A stretch of 64,000 bases of DNA from Toxotes chatareus (taxonomy: Eukaryota > Chordata > Actinopteri > Toxotidae), in the NCBI GenBank assembly GCA_016801885.1, contig JAFBJY010001463.1:1-64000 (forward strand), written 5' to 3'. Numbering within the stretch: the first letter of the stretch is position 1; each line of letters opens with the position of its first letter. Positions 12,601 to 23,050 of the stretch are shown piece after piece. Below the pieces are notes generated by a model that worked only from the letters and a program-made list of their open reading frames with translations, searched no databases and was not told the origin of the DNA. The position numbers were made by a program, and so were the translations under genes.

Positions 12601-13132
12601 AGGAAAAAGGGAAAAACCCCTTTTTAAACCCCTTTTTCCCCATTCCCAATCTCTCTATTTTAAAGACTGAACATTTATTAAAACTTTCCCTTAAAAATTT
12701 CTTTTTTTGGTTTTTCCCGTCTTAAAATAAATTACCGAGCCACTTGGCCCCCCCCCCTGGGAAACCCCGATTTGGGGTTAAACAAACCCTTTTAAATTTT
12801 CATTAATTTAAAAACTTTTTTTTTTTGAAAAACTTTGATTGTGTTTGTTGTTTTAAACTTTTTTTGTAAATTTTTTTCTTTTTTCCCGGGTAAGTTTTAA
12901 TAGGGGGGGTTGCCTCCCTTTTGTTTGTTTTAGGCCAGGGGGGCCCGGGGGCTTCCCCCCCTGCACATTTTTTTTTTTTTCACCCCCTACTGATTAAACC
13001 CTTTTTTCCTGAAACTCTGGTCCCTTTTTTTAAAAACTTGTTCTTTTTCCTTTCTTTTTGTATTTTATTTTTTAGTTTATTTTTCCTTTTTTTGGTCCCC
13101 CATGAGTTTTTTCACTTCCCATTTCAACACAT
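9601..13132. other. Extreme homopolymer tract
   Basis: Nearly every base belongs to a run of two or more. The open frames here encode mostly Phe, Lys, Asn, Pro and Gly from TTT/AAA/CCC/GGG and have no family resemblance. A telomere-like AACCCTAACCCTAACCCC occurs at about 10,281-10,299. Confidence 0.6.
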
Positions 13133-13222
13133 TCTATAATGTAAATAATTACCAATCATGACAGCTTCTTCTTGCTTCTGTGCTCTGTTTCATATCCTTA
13201 ACTGTAATCTGCTGAGCACACA
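13133..13222 (+). mobile_element. Fragment of L2-like LINE 3' UTR
   Basis: TAATGTAAATAATTACCA and about 85 following bases match 5,245-5,325 in the LINE 3' UTR with few differences. It is the first normal sequence after the abnormal block and joins directly to an NLR intron at 13,223. Confidence 0.8.
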
Positions 13223-13855
13223 GCATCCACTAACAGGTGGATAAAGAGCTGATATTTCTGCTTCACTGAACAAATCTGTGTTTGATGTTTGGCCCCAGTT
13301 TTCAAATGCAGGTCTGTTAGTTTGCTTTGAGCTGCAGAGTAAACTGAGAGTTTTGTGCCTTTGATTGTCCTTTCAACACAAATGTTATTTGACTTTTTTC
13401 TTCATTGTTTCCTCTTCAGACTGAGCAGCTGTAACCTCTCAGAGAAGCTGTGAAGCTCTGTCTCAGTTCTCAGCTCCCAGTCTTCTAGTGTGAGACACCT
13501 GGACCTGAGTAACAATGACCTGCAGGATTCATGGGTGAAGCTTCTGTCTGCTGGACTGGAGAGTCCACACTGTACCCTGGAGGCTCTCAGGTCAGTTCCA
13601 GTTTGTTTTAAATGACTGTAGATATTTCTTGAGTCCATCAATGATGACTTTAAAGAGGTGAAAATTAAATTTTCATAGTTTATAAAATCTTTTATATAGT
13701 TTATAAAATTTTAGGGGGTTTTTTCAGCCTATTTTGGGAGGTTTTTTTCAGCTTCATATTTCAAGCTGACATCTATTAATTTTGGCTGATATATACAAGG
13801 TCATTTATGCTTTGTTATAATGTGGTTTATACGATTAAATGTCAGTGTTAATTTC
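13223..13855 (+). repeat. Duplicated LRR exon unit, copy 1
   Basis: Intron, exon and following intron match 15,795-16,412 almost base for base, including the shared TTGGCTGATATATACAAGGT downstream. Its upstream part also matches the locus B intron at 47,705-47,886. It records exon-plus-intron duplication within locus A and shared ancestry with locus B. Confidence 0.9.
13420..13590 (+). pseudogene. NLR LRR exon, frame-broken (locus A)
   Basis: The exon lies between CCTCTTCAG and GTCAGT. It encodes a leucine-rich repeat (SSCNLSE...SLR.LDLSNNDLQDS.VKLLSAGL), a ligand-sensing repeat of NLRs. Compared with the exon at 15,982 it has an extra base near 13,447 that makes TGA after SEKL, and one base missing near 13,460, so the frame is restored afterwards. 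Total length stays 171 bases. GGG is changed to TGG in the DSGVK motif. It may be a real dead repeat or a pair of base-call errors close to the poor-quality block. Confidence 0.8.
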
Positions 13856-14440
13856 AGTTCACTTCAAGTTTATTTACATTGCATCAAATCATAACAAGAC
13901 AAGTACAGAGATGAGTCCTTAGTCTAATGCACTTAGTAGGTCATTTGTAACTTTCACTCATGCTGTCTCTGTGCTATGATTCACTCTGAATCCTGACTGA
14001 AAATCCTCAAATAAATTATTGTTGTGTAGAAAATCACACAGCTGACTGGCAACTTCTTTTTCAAGGATCTTAGAGAGAAAGGGAAGGTTAGATATGGGTC
14101 TGTAGTTGGCTAAAACACCTGGATCAAGATTAGGCTTTTTAAGAAGCTGTTTAATTACAGCTATTTCGCAGGACTGTGATACATAGCCTGTTATTAAGGA
14201 GGAATTTATCATATCCAGTAGAGAGATGCTGATTAGGGGTAAAATTTCCTTGAGGAGCCTGGTGGGGATCGGGTCTAAAAGACAGGTTGATGGTTTAGAT
14301 GAAGAAATCATAGAACTTAGTTGGTGAAAATCAATGGAAGAGAAACTTTCTAAATACATATCAGGTTTTACTGTTTCTGAGTTTCCAGTACTTAAAGGAA
14401 AATCAGTGCTAATGAGAGTCAAGTGTCATTCTGCAGCAAC
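13856..14440 (-). mobile_element. L2-like LINE RT fragment
   Basis: The minus-strand frame 14,422-13,958 reads through the N-terminal half of the L2-type RT: KPSTCLLDPIPTRLLKE, then VLANYRPISNLPFLSKILEK, then FQSGFRVNHSTETA. It continues with one frame change into VTNDLL.ALD.GLISVLVLL at 13,870-13,955. It lies in an intron of locus A, opposite to the gene. Both ends are truncated and no 3' tail is present. Confidence 0.9.
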
Positions 14441-15312
14441 TCTGTCGACATGATGGTCAGTTTGAGGGACTTAAGTCAGCACAGGAGTCCTCTGTTCTAT
14501 TGAGAGCATGACACTGAGTACTGATGGAATCACTTCCTTAAATTTGACTACAGCAGATCAGATAGACATCTAGGACATTTTTGTCTAATGAATTGTGTAG
14601 ACCAATAATATATATTCAAATGCAATTAAAGACTTCAATGTTTTTCAGGCCAAGGACCCCAAAACTGATGGAGACATGGAGCAGGGACCCCCTACTATAT
14701 ATTTTATAAAATTGTGTTTTATATTGAACTGAGCCTAGTGCGTAAAAAAATGGAGGAAAAATGAAAATATATAAAAAACTTGCCAAATCAACCAAAAATT
14801 TTCACGACCCCTTGCAGTACCTCCACGGACTGTTGTAGACCTCTGTTGTAATGTTTTCCAGGTTGGATGAGAAAACCTAAGAACAAGGCTTTCAAATGAG
14901 ACATAATTGATCAACTGTAATTATGGCAAGTGCACTCAAAGATGATGGAGACAGCCTGAGTGTAAGAATGCTCTGGGTCAAAAATCATGATTCAAATTTC
15001 ACAAAACCTAAAACTGGGAAATGGCTGCGTTTATATAGAACTTTTACCCACAGCTCTTTATATGCTGCCTCTCATTCACCCATTCACATACACTGATGGC
15101 AGCCAGCTACCATACAAGGTGCTGGTCTGGCCATCAGGGGCTGGTTGAAGTTGAGGTTTTTAGCCTAAGGACACTTGATGTTGACAGGAGAGCTGTGATT
15201 AATGGACAAACCTCTACCTGCTGAGACACAGCTGCCCTGTACTTACAAATAATAAACAGTTTTATCAGAGGATTTAAACTAAATCAAATCAGGTACCAAC
15301 ATTAACTTGATT
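14441..15312. other. Intron of locus A, nothing identified
   Basis: No exon, RNA or clear element is seen. Short A-rich and T-rich tracts only. Confidence 0.5.
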
Positions 15313-15667
15313 TACAGTCAAGACCTGAAGTATTTGGACAGTTATTGTTCTTCAGACTCTGAGCTTCATCACATTGAATCTGAATTAAAATAATGGATCC
15401 TACATTAAAGAGCCAAGTCTCAGCTTTAATTTGAACAGGTTGACATCAGTATAGAAAGAACTGTGTGGGAGATTCAGCCCTTTTAGTGGTTCAAAAGTAA
15501 CTGGACAAATACACATGAAGTGAAACAAACTCATCAGATTTAATGTTTAGTGTAAAATCCTTTGCAGACATTGACTGTAGTATCCATTATTATGTTTGAA
15601 AGTGAATGTCCTGAGAGCCCGAAGAACAAAACATGTCCAATGCCCAAATACTACGGCCTTGTCGGAA
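15313..15667. mobile_element. MITE with TA ends, copy 1
   Basis: The left end reads TACAGTCAAGACCTGAAGTA followed by TTTGGACAG. The right end carries the inverted form (CCAAATACTACGGCCTTG), partly decayed. TA at the ends and the terminal repeats point to the Tc1/mariner type. It encodes no transposase. A second copy is in the equivalent intron of locus B (47,262-47,572), so the insertion predates duplication of the two NLR loci. Confidence 0.7.
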
Positions 15668-15981
15668 CATATCTATTTATTACTCATAGTGTCATATTTA
15701 ACTGTCATGTCTCCAACTTGTTGAGAATAAAACAGAAAGGATTTGAATCAGAGGCAATGAAAGATGATCATCAATGTAGAAACTCCTCATTGGTTATCAG
15801 GTGGATAAAGAGCTGATATTTCTGCTTCAGCGAACAAATCTGTGTTTGATGTTGGCCCAGTTTTCAAATGCAGGTCTGTTAGTTTGCTGTGAGCTGCAGA
15901 GCAAACTGAGAGTTTTGTTCCTTTGATTGTCCTTTCAACACAAATGTTATTTGACTTTTTTCTTCATTGTTTCCTCTTCAG

Positions 15982-16152
15982 ACTGAGCAGCTGCAACCTC
16001 TCAGAAAGCTGTGAAGCTCTGTCCTCAATTCTCAGCTCCCAGTCCTCTAGTCTGAGAGACCTGGACCTAAGTAACAATGACCTGCAGGATTCAGGGGTGA
16101 AGCTTCTGTCTGCTGGACTGAAGAGTCCACACTGTGCCCTGGAGGCTCTCAG
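15982..16152 (+). CDS. NLR LRR exon (locus A)
   Basis: This is a 171-base exon bounded by CCTCTTCAG and GTCAGT, giving 57 residues in phase. It encodes one leucine-rich repeat: LSSCNLSESCEALSSIL, then SLRDLDLSNNDLQDSGVKLL, then SPHCALEALR. In fish NLRs each LRR is one exon of 171-174 bases, used in tandem to build the curved sensing domain. It is the intact sister of the exon at 13,420. It lies between that exon and the LRR exon at 16,531. Confidence 0.92.
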
Positions 16153-16530
16153 GTCAGTTCCAGTTTGTTTAAAATGACTGTAGATATTTCTTGAGTCCAT
16201 CAATGATGACTTTAAAGAGGTGAAAATGAAATTTTCATAGTTTATAAAATCTTTTTATAAAAATTTTAGGGGTTTTTTTTCAGTCTATTTTGGGAGGGTT
16301 TTTTTCAGCTTCATATTTCAAGCTGACATCTATTAATTTTGGCTGATATATACAAGGTCATTTATGCTTTGTTATAATGTGGTTTATACAATTAAATGTC
16401 AGTGTTATTTTTTGAGACCAACAATATTGACTTTAGAGAGACCCATATCTAATGATTTTCACAAAGATCAACAAAACAGACCAGCAGGTGTTGACAGAGG
16501 ATTCCTGTGTGATGTTGTGTGTGTCTGCAG

Positions 16531-16704
16531 GCTGTCAGGATGTCTGATCACAGAGGAAGGCTGTGCTTCTCTGGCCTCAGCTCTGAGCTCCAACCCCTCC
16601 CATCTGAGAGAGCTGGACCTGAGCTACAATCATCCAGGAGACTCAGGAGTGAAGCTGCTGTCTGCTGGACTGAAGGATCCACACTGGAGACTGGACACCC
16701 TCAG
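16531..16704 (+). CDS. NLR LRR exon (locus A)
   Basis: This is a 174-base exon after TGTGTCTGCAG and before GTATGG. It encodes LSGCLITEEGCASLASAL, then HLRELDLSYNHPGDSGVKLL, then DPHWRLDTLR. It is a second LRR type, the one that normally precedes the B30.2 linker in this gene family. The frame is intact and agrees with the flanking exons. Confidence 0.93.
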
Positions 16705-17021
16705 GTATGGAGAGGCCTGCTACAGCCAGACAGTTTGTGATAGAGGAGGAAGAGCTGGAAACATTTAGTGTGTCACAGCTGATGACAGATCTCTACAGAA
16801 GAGCTTTGAATTCAACAATAACACAAAGAAGGGTTTCTCTAATTCTGACTTCTGTATCTCATCATGACTCACTGTGTAATATTTAAGAGAAAATATGTGA
16901 CAATCATTAAATCAGGTGTGGTCAGGTGTTTTCTGTGACCTGAGCAGGACTTTCTCAGACTGGATTTCATGCTGCATCAGCACAAAGCCAGCGTGGAAAC
17001 ATTTGAGCTGCAGCTGGTTAG

Positions 17022-17800
17022 GATAGGATAGGAACTTTATTGTCACTTGCACAGAAGTACAGGCGAAATTTTGTTAAGGAGAATAGTCTCCGCCGCAGCA
17101 AAATGTTTGTGCCACCACACGCTTTCCTGAAAGTTAATTTGCAAGTTGCAATACATACATTTGACACACAGTCCCATCATACTTTAGTACACAGTACACG
17201 TGGAAACATGCTGGAATTATTCCATGGACACATGGGGGGGGGTTACAAAAGATAAGGTGCGGAGTCAGACGGTAGATGGGGGGCAGGTAGGGAGGGGAGT
17301 GTGTGAGAAGTGTTTGCAATTTGTATGACCGAGACTGCCTACTGATCAGTCCTTCGATCCAAGCCATCTTCTGGTGGAATTCCGTCAGCCGAGTACCCAT
17401 GAACCCGTGGTGCTGTTTTTTCTCCGCGCTTAGCGGAAGTGCCAATCTGCCAGCAGCGGTTTTTCCAATTCTCCGATAGATCAGGGCAATACCCAGGCCA
17501 ATCAGTAGTATCCCTGCTATCAATATCCAAAAGATAAATAGATCCTCCACGTCTTCCAGGGACAGCGCTTCCAGGCATACCAGACGCCAAGAGTCCCAAG
17601 CATCTCGGACATACCCCGCAGCGAATGTCCCCTCAGGGCAGAGTGGTTCTCCCGGTGATTCTTTTCTTTGTGGGAAAATTTTGTCCAATGCACTGAGTGA
17701 CCAGTTAATAAGCTCCATCTCAAAATGTATCCCAAGAGTAGCAGAGCAGGGTGTTCAGGAAAGAAAATCACAAAGACGCGAGGCAAGAGAAACTGTTGAA
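17022..17800 (-). mobile_element. Membrane-protein retroposon, copy 1
   Basis: It lies in the last large intron of locus A, opposite to the gene. On the minus strand its 3' end reads GTGACAATAAAGTTCC followed by TATCC repeats (17,026-17,045), the short tandem tail used by L2/CR1-type retroposition. The 5' part aligns with the copies at 54,380 and 61,973 from about 17,795 downward. Relative to copy 2 a segment of about 370 bases is missing at 17,340/17,341, joining the ORF to the 3' UTR. Confidence 0.8.
17134..17718 (-). pseudogene. Single-pass membrane protein of the retroposon, 3'-deleted
   Basis: Starting at ATG 17,718 the protein matches copy 2 for about 126 residues: MELINWSLSALDKIF, two conserved cysteines (EPLCPEG, RLVCLEA), an acidic patch (LEDVEDL), one membrane segment (residues about 61-81, FWILIAGILLIGLGIALIY) and a basic YRRIGK after it. 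After EGLIS the internal deletion runs the frame into 3' UTR sequence, so the coiled coil is lost and the remaining tail (from RQSRSYK) is not homologous protein. One difference, EKKQHHGF for EIKQHLGF, affects the start of the coiled coil. Function is unknown. Confidence 0.7.
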
Positions 17801-18303
17801 CTGCTCCTGAACCAACAGAGCCACTTTGAGCACTCAGAGTGCTTTCACCACAACAAGCCCAAAGACTTTAGATACCTGTTCAGTGCTGACACACTAATAA
17901 TAACATCCCAACAATAATAAGACCATCTACACTGCTCAGAGACATTCATCTGCCAGTGTCTCAAACCAAGGTAGAAATGAAATCAGGTCTCTGATAATGT
18001 CTCTGTCTTCTAAAATACCCATGATCAGTAATCAGCTGAACCTCTCTGAGATCCTGATTTTGTCACTCTGAGATCTTTTGTTGTGTCTGACACCAAAAGT
18101 GATATCAAATGGAGAAGACAAATGATGAAATCTTTCCTCCATGTCACCTCCTGCTCCATATAATTCCAAGACAAGGACTCCAAGTCCTTTGTCTCTTTGC
18201 TGAATGAACAGAATAATCAAACCATCTGTGTATGAGAGCCATGTAATGTCCATGTTTGCATGCTGAAAGAGAACGTGCTGGTCTGACCCCCTCCTCCTTT
18301 CAG
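17801..18303. other. Intron of locus A
   Basis: Non-coding sequence between the retroposon and the linker exon. It ends in the pyrimidine-rich acceptor CTCCTCCTTTCAG. Confidence 0.6.
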
Positions 18304-18350
18304 GGTGGAGCCTGGTGGAGTCCGATGGTTGAGACCAGGTCTGAGGAAGT
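18304..18350 (+). CDS. NLR linker exon before B30.2 (locus A)
   Basis: A 47-base exon between TTTCAG and GTAAGT encodes VEPGGVRWLRPGLRK. This short linker joins the last LRR to the B30.2 domain in fish NLRs and in related fish genes. The split codon AAG T/AT continues into the next exon as K-Y, so the splice phase is intact. Confidence 0.9.
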
Positions 18351-18444
18351 GTAAGTGTGGTCCATCTTCAAAGTGTCAATCAATGTGTCAATCAGGTGAT
18401 AGATCAATAACTGCAGCTGTGTTGTGTCTTCTTCTCTCCATCAG

Positions 18445-18995
18445 ATTTCTGTGAACTCACCATCGACACAAACACAGTAAACAGAAAGATCAAACTGTCT
18501 GACAACAACAGGAAGGTGACACATGTGAAGGAGGATCAGTCATATCCTGATCATCCAGACAAATTTGACCAGTGTCCTCAGCTGCTGTGTAGTAATGGTC
18601 TGACTGGTCGCTGTTACTGGGAGGTCGAGTGGACAGGAAGGGTTGATATATCAGTGAGTTACAGAGGAATCAGAAGGAAAAGAGGCAGAGAAAACTGTGT
18701 GTTTGGAAGGAACGATCAGTCCTGGAGTCTGTACTGTTTTGATGGTCGTTACTCTGTTTTGCACAATAACATTGAGACACCTGTCTCCTCCTCCTCTTCA
18801 TCATCTTCCTCTGTCTCTCACAGAGTAGCAGTGTATGTGGACTGTCCTGCTGGCTCTCTGTCCTTCTACAGAGTCTCCTCTGACTCACTGATCCACCTCT
18901 ACACCTTCAACACCACATTCACTGAACATCTGTATCCTGGGTTTGGAGTCTGGTTCTATTGGTCTGGTTCCTCAGTGTCTCTGTGTAGAGTGTAG
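18445..18995 (+). CDS. B30.2 (PRY-SPRY) terminal exon of NLR (locus A)
   Basis: This is a single open terminal exon from acceptor CTCTCCATCAG to TAG at 18,993. PRY: CELTIDTNTVNRKIKLSDNN, then KVTH and EDQSYPDHPDKFD. SPRY: NGLTGRCYWEVEWTG, then GRNDQSWSLYC, then RVAVYVDCPAGSLSFYRV, then EHLYPGFGVW, ending SLCRV. B30.2 domains form a variable protein-binding surface and are attached to LRRs in the large fish NLR group. All core strands are present and there are no internal stops. A serine run encoded by TCC/TCT/TCA repeats (18,786-18,815) varies in length between family members. Upstream coding exons of this gene lie in the abnormal block, so integrity of the whole gene is unknown. Confidence 0.95.
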
Positions 18996-19101
18996 CAGAG
19001 AGAGTCTCCTCCTGTTAGAGAAACTCTCTCACTGTTGAACAGATAGTTCAGTCTGTACATGTCTGTCTCTTTCACTGACACACACCTTTTCACATTCATG
19101 T

Positions 19102-19107
19102 ATTAAA
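19102..19107 (+). terminator. Candidate polyadenylation signal of locus A
   Basis: ATTAAA lies 107 bases after the stop codon in TGTATTAAAGCAG. A second candidate, ATTAAAAGCC, is at 19,256. Confidence 0.45.
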
Positions 19108-19582
19108 GCAGTTTATTTGTTAAACTCTTCTAAATGATTCCTTGTAAACTTCTTCCTCTTCCAGTCCTTTAAAGATGGAAGCTACGATTATTACAGGAGA
19201 AAAATGTTGCTGACTTTTACTTTTTAAGATTCTAATTATGATCTTTTCCTTTCACATTAAAAGCCTCATTGTGAACATCAGTGTTTTGTCTTTCTCTGAA
19301 TCTCTGGACAACTGAGCTGATTCAGTTCAAACTAAAATGCTGCCACAGTTTATCTGAAAGATCTGAGAAAAAACAAAGATAGAAACTTGTAAAACTGTCA
19401 GAGGTTCACAGAGTTAGAAAACTCCTGATTAAAGAATTTGAGCCTCAATTCTAAGTCAACTTAAAAAAAAAAAGACTCAGAAAAGATGAGAATGAAAACC
19501 AGCAGCTGAAATTTTACTAAAACAAGAAGCTGTGAAGTTTATTTGAAAAATGTTTGAAGAGTTTTTCAGCTTCATGTGTCAT

Positions 19583-20003
19583 TTTTACAGTGTATACCTG
19601 GTTTTCACCCTGTTTTTCATGTTTTACAGTGAATCCTCTGGCTGCTGATGATACTTGTGTACTTTTACTGCTGATGTTGTCATTGGTCATTGTGCAGCCT
19701 AACTTCCACTTTACAATACATCTGCTGCTTTTTATTTTTTACATCATTATTTCTTACATATTCATCACACTGTTGTAATATTTTACAGTGCATCCCCTGG
19801 TTGTAAGTTAGTCCAGAGCTCATCTATGACCATCATTTTTATTGCATATATCCTGTGTCACCTTTGTTGCCATTTTAAACAGTGCACAGCCTCCATTAAA
19901 TTCTTTTACAGCGTATTTCCTGATAATCCATGTTGTAATTTTTTACAGTGCATCTCCTATTTATCATTTTACAGTGATCCTTTTAGTGTCACATTTTACA
20001 GTG
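19583..20003. repeat. Dispersed TTTTACAGTG motifs
   Basis: The ten-base word TTTTACAG(T/C)G occurs seven times in about 420 bases (near 19,583, 19,622, 19,781, 19,904, 19,941, 19,968, 19,994), often followed by a short (G/T/A)(A/C)ATCC-like word. Spacing is irregular (26-160 bases). Probably a degraded tandem repeat or nested MITE ends. Confidence 0.6.
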
Positions 20004-20329
20004 TTTCTGCTTGTACTGGAAACATGGATGGAATAATACATGGAACATTATTCAAACTATGACCAGTCCTCATCTTCCTGCTGATGTCATCAATACTGAT
20101 TGGTACATATTGATCCTAATAATCAGTGTGAGTCCTGTTGGACACTTGTCAGTGTGACCACTGGAGGGCAGTAAACTCTCTGATTATTTGAATAAAGAAG
20201 AAAATGAGATACATGAACAGTCTGTGTGTTCACTGCAGAATGTGAAAACCTTCAGGAGCACTGAGGAAAGTTTTCACTGTTTGTTGATGCACGTCAGACA
20301 CAGCTGTAAGTAAGTAGAGTGAGAGGCTG

Positions 20330-20960
20330 CAGCTACCCCCCTCCAGGTGGCTGAGGTGTATTATTGTCACACAAACGTGGATTTTCTTTTTAGTTTAGGA
20401 AAAAAAACAATGATGGCTGGAGTCGCAAATAGCATCTGAGCGGTGCATTTATTTACAGGCAAAAAAAAGTGTTACCAGAAAGCAAAGTAAAATTAACAAA
20501 AATTAAATCCACAATTTACTGGGTGTTGCATCCCTCATTCTCTCTTCAAACACTTTGTTGGCCGGAGTATTATAAACCCTAAGCTCCTCCTAAGACCAAT
20601 CAATTTACAATCAGTGCATTAAATGAGATCTCTGGTCACCATATCTTCATAATCAGGTCCCACATTAAACTCGCAACAAAACACAAATCATTGTTTCAAT
20701 AATTCACACATACATGAACCTGCTTCATCATATCATCCATTATATTAATGCCAAACCAAAACCCCCCTCCCACTCAGTGGGGCCTGGTATGTACAGGTAC
20801 CTCCTACCACTATATAAGGCAGCCTTCTTCAGCTGCTCTGGTTCAGCCCCCAGGCACAGAGAAGGAGAGGACCAAGATGGCAGCAGCACTGGTAAAAGCA
20901 TATGAGTGAATAAACCATCTTGAAATAACAGAGCTGGTGTGTAGTGTGTTTCTTATGTTT
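20330..20960 (+). mobile_element. LTR-like unit
   Basis: A TATA box (CACTATATAAGGC, about 20,809) is followed 100 bases later by AATAAACC (20,909), a spacing typical of the R region of an LTR. No protein is encoded beside it, so it may be a solo LTR. Ends and target duplication were not found. A small promoter with a terminator of another origin would look similar. Confidence 0.35.
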
Positions 20961-21644
20961 TACTGTGAGGGTTGGGTATATGGTGTATGAACATGTGTCC
21001 AATGTGGTGCGTGCACTCACCAGGAAAACAGTGGGAATCATTTGTTATGAACCATGAATGGGTACAGGGCTGAGTGTCTGTCCTACCATGTGCTACCAGT
21101 GAGCAGTGACACGGTCTTCAACTCAGACGGAAAAAGGACAAAGACAAGAAGTAGACAGAGGACAGATACACAAGGGCTAGGGTTTCAAAATAAAACGGGA
21201 AAAGCAAAAACTCAAGAGACCAAAACAAGAGTAACAGGTTTTAACAAAACAGGAAACTAACAAAACCCAAGAGTCCTCAAGAGTCCAAAAGGCGATATAT
21301 AGAATTTTGATATAAACTCCAATGTTGACACCTAATACTCAAAATGTGTTTTATTTACACTTTTAGAGTTCAAATTTATTCATTATTATATTATTTAGTT
21401 TTATGGGAAAATAACGACCAAACACCGTTATGTTGATTGTTTTTGCTTTTATTCGTGCAAATACATTTAAAAATTCAATACATGACAGATTTTTCAGGCC
21501 AGGCTGTAAACCCAGTCAAGGGCCAGTTGAAGCTGGGTCCAGGTCTGGCTGAGTCCCTGATCCGCTATGTGTGTGTGTATGTAGGAGAGCAACATGGGGA
21601 ACAGTGCAGAGGAGTGTACATGTGGCAGAGTAGAGGTGTAGGTG

Positions 21645-21676
<32 letters not shown>

Positions 21677-22030
21677 ACATGGTGGAGCTGTGTCAGCGTG
21701 TGAAAGATAGAGTTGGGAGGGGGTGAGTGAGATGCAGAAGTTAACAGAAAAAGTCTAGGATAAGCAGAACACAAAACCAGAACATAAATTATTGGATTTG
21801 CACACTTAGAAAAAATATTAAACACAACATTGTGAATGACAACCATATGACATCTGAGCATCAAACCATTTGAAATATCTTAATCTCTCCCTTTCTAGAA
21901 TCAGTTCACTCTGTGTAGTGTCACTCACTTGGAAAGCATGGAAGTGATCATGGAAACAAGTTTCATGCTCAATCAAAACAAAAAACACTTTGTGCAAAAT
22001 GATTGATGTTATTTTGCTGAACAATGGTTC
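20961..22030. other. Intergenic, with one microsatellite
   Basis: Around 21,110-21,290 there is A-rich text of the kind seen in fish repeat leaders (AACAAAACAGGAAACTAAC), not assigned. Otherwise no gene is seen except the GT run listed separately. Confidence 0.4.
21640..21676. repeat. (GT)n microsatellite
   Basis: About 14 uninterrupted GT units (21,649-21,676), preceded by imperfect GTAGGT units. Confidence 0.95.
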
Positions 22031-22039
22031 ATGTTTTCA

Positions 22040-23050
22040 TCAGTACCAGTGCACACAAAGAGTCCAACACGATACTCAGCTCCACAGCATTTCACCCACT
22101 GTGTGACAGACGATGGTTTCAGAATCAAGGTGAAGAGATGCTGTTATATCTTCAGAAAAATCCAGTGTTTCAACTGAACACATTTTAACTGGACCAGACT
22201 CAACTGTTTTTAAGGACAGGCATTCCCAGTGATAGCTGCTTGATAACCTGCTTTACAGATTGCTCTAAATTTTCAGTTGTATAAAGAACTACAGTATTTG
22301 GTTCACCACTCCCCAAAAGCTTGGCTATAACTGAAGCACACATGTCTTTGTTGTGAGTAGAACCTGAAGTACCTGCTTCAGTATTTTGGAAATGAGATGA
22401 AGTATTTCATCAGTTACAGACTGAGAATTGTTTACTGTCTCTGTGTCGTTGTTGAAAGGGATCTGGTTAGACACACTTGTGTTATCAATGGAGCTGTGTA
22501 TCTTAATGAGATGTCTCCTGAATCCACAATAACTAGAGAGACTTTTACCTGGATCCATGGCATGAATTCATTTGAGGTTCCTGAACAAAAGCAACACTGA
22601 ACCAAAGGATGAATTGCAGAGGAAACATCTCAACATTTTGGCTAAATAAGCTACTTATGGTTTGTTTAACAGCTTTGCTCTGAGCTCTTTTACGCTGTCT
22701 GCAAAAATGTGTACAGGCTGGAGAGAGCGTCATTATACTTCACACCGAAAACAAAATGTGACTTGAACAGCTCATCAAAAGCACCAAAGGATGTACATGA
22801 CTGACATGACAGAAGTTTTTTGTCCAAGACAATGTAAAAAGTGAAAACCTGGGTCTTTGAAGTTTCTGTGGAAAGAAGATATGGCTGATGGGTTCCTTCA
22901 GTGGTCAGGAGATGATCCTCAAGGCTTTGGGATGACTGAAACAAGAGAAATATGTTTACAAAAATGTGCTTACTCAGCAACATCTACAGTATTTGGAAGT
23001 TTTGACAAACCTTCTGAAATTTTACCAGATGATCCGTTGCCTCTCTGACG
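22040..23050 (-). pseudogene. Decayed C2H2-type multicopy gene fragment
   Basis: On the minus strand the frame 22,983-22,690 contains FDELFKSHFVFGVKYNDALS followed by SLYTFLQT. Downstream at 22,560-22,325 there is GFRRHLIKIHSS, a zinc-finger-like remnant, then VNNSQSVTDEILHLISKILK. I associate the FKSHFVFG...YTFLQT block with an uncharacterised fish protein family that carries zinc fingers and occurs in many copies, but this is from memory of similar text and not a named family. Frames are broken by stops and no complete exon is visible. Confidence 0.35.

Larger units (their letters stand above)
5656..13132. other. Abnormal homopolymer-rich block (likely poor assembly)
   Basis: From the LINE tail onward, runs of A, C, G and T of 3-10 bases dominate, and from about 9,600 to 13,100 the sequence is almost nothing but such runs. 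Known coding text inside it (the NLR at 6,040-8,650) is recognisable but broken every few codons by substitutions that extend neighbouring bases and by indels. Normal sequence returns abruptly at 13,133. A single unpolished long read used to close a gap would produce this; natural decay would not be confined to sharp edges. Reading frames in this block should not be trusted. Confidence 0.75.

Noticed and set aside
9634..13139. Several open frames of 60-140 codons
   Set aside because: They consist of homopolymer codons (Phe, Lys, Pro, Gly) in the abnormal block and cannot be trusted as genes.
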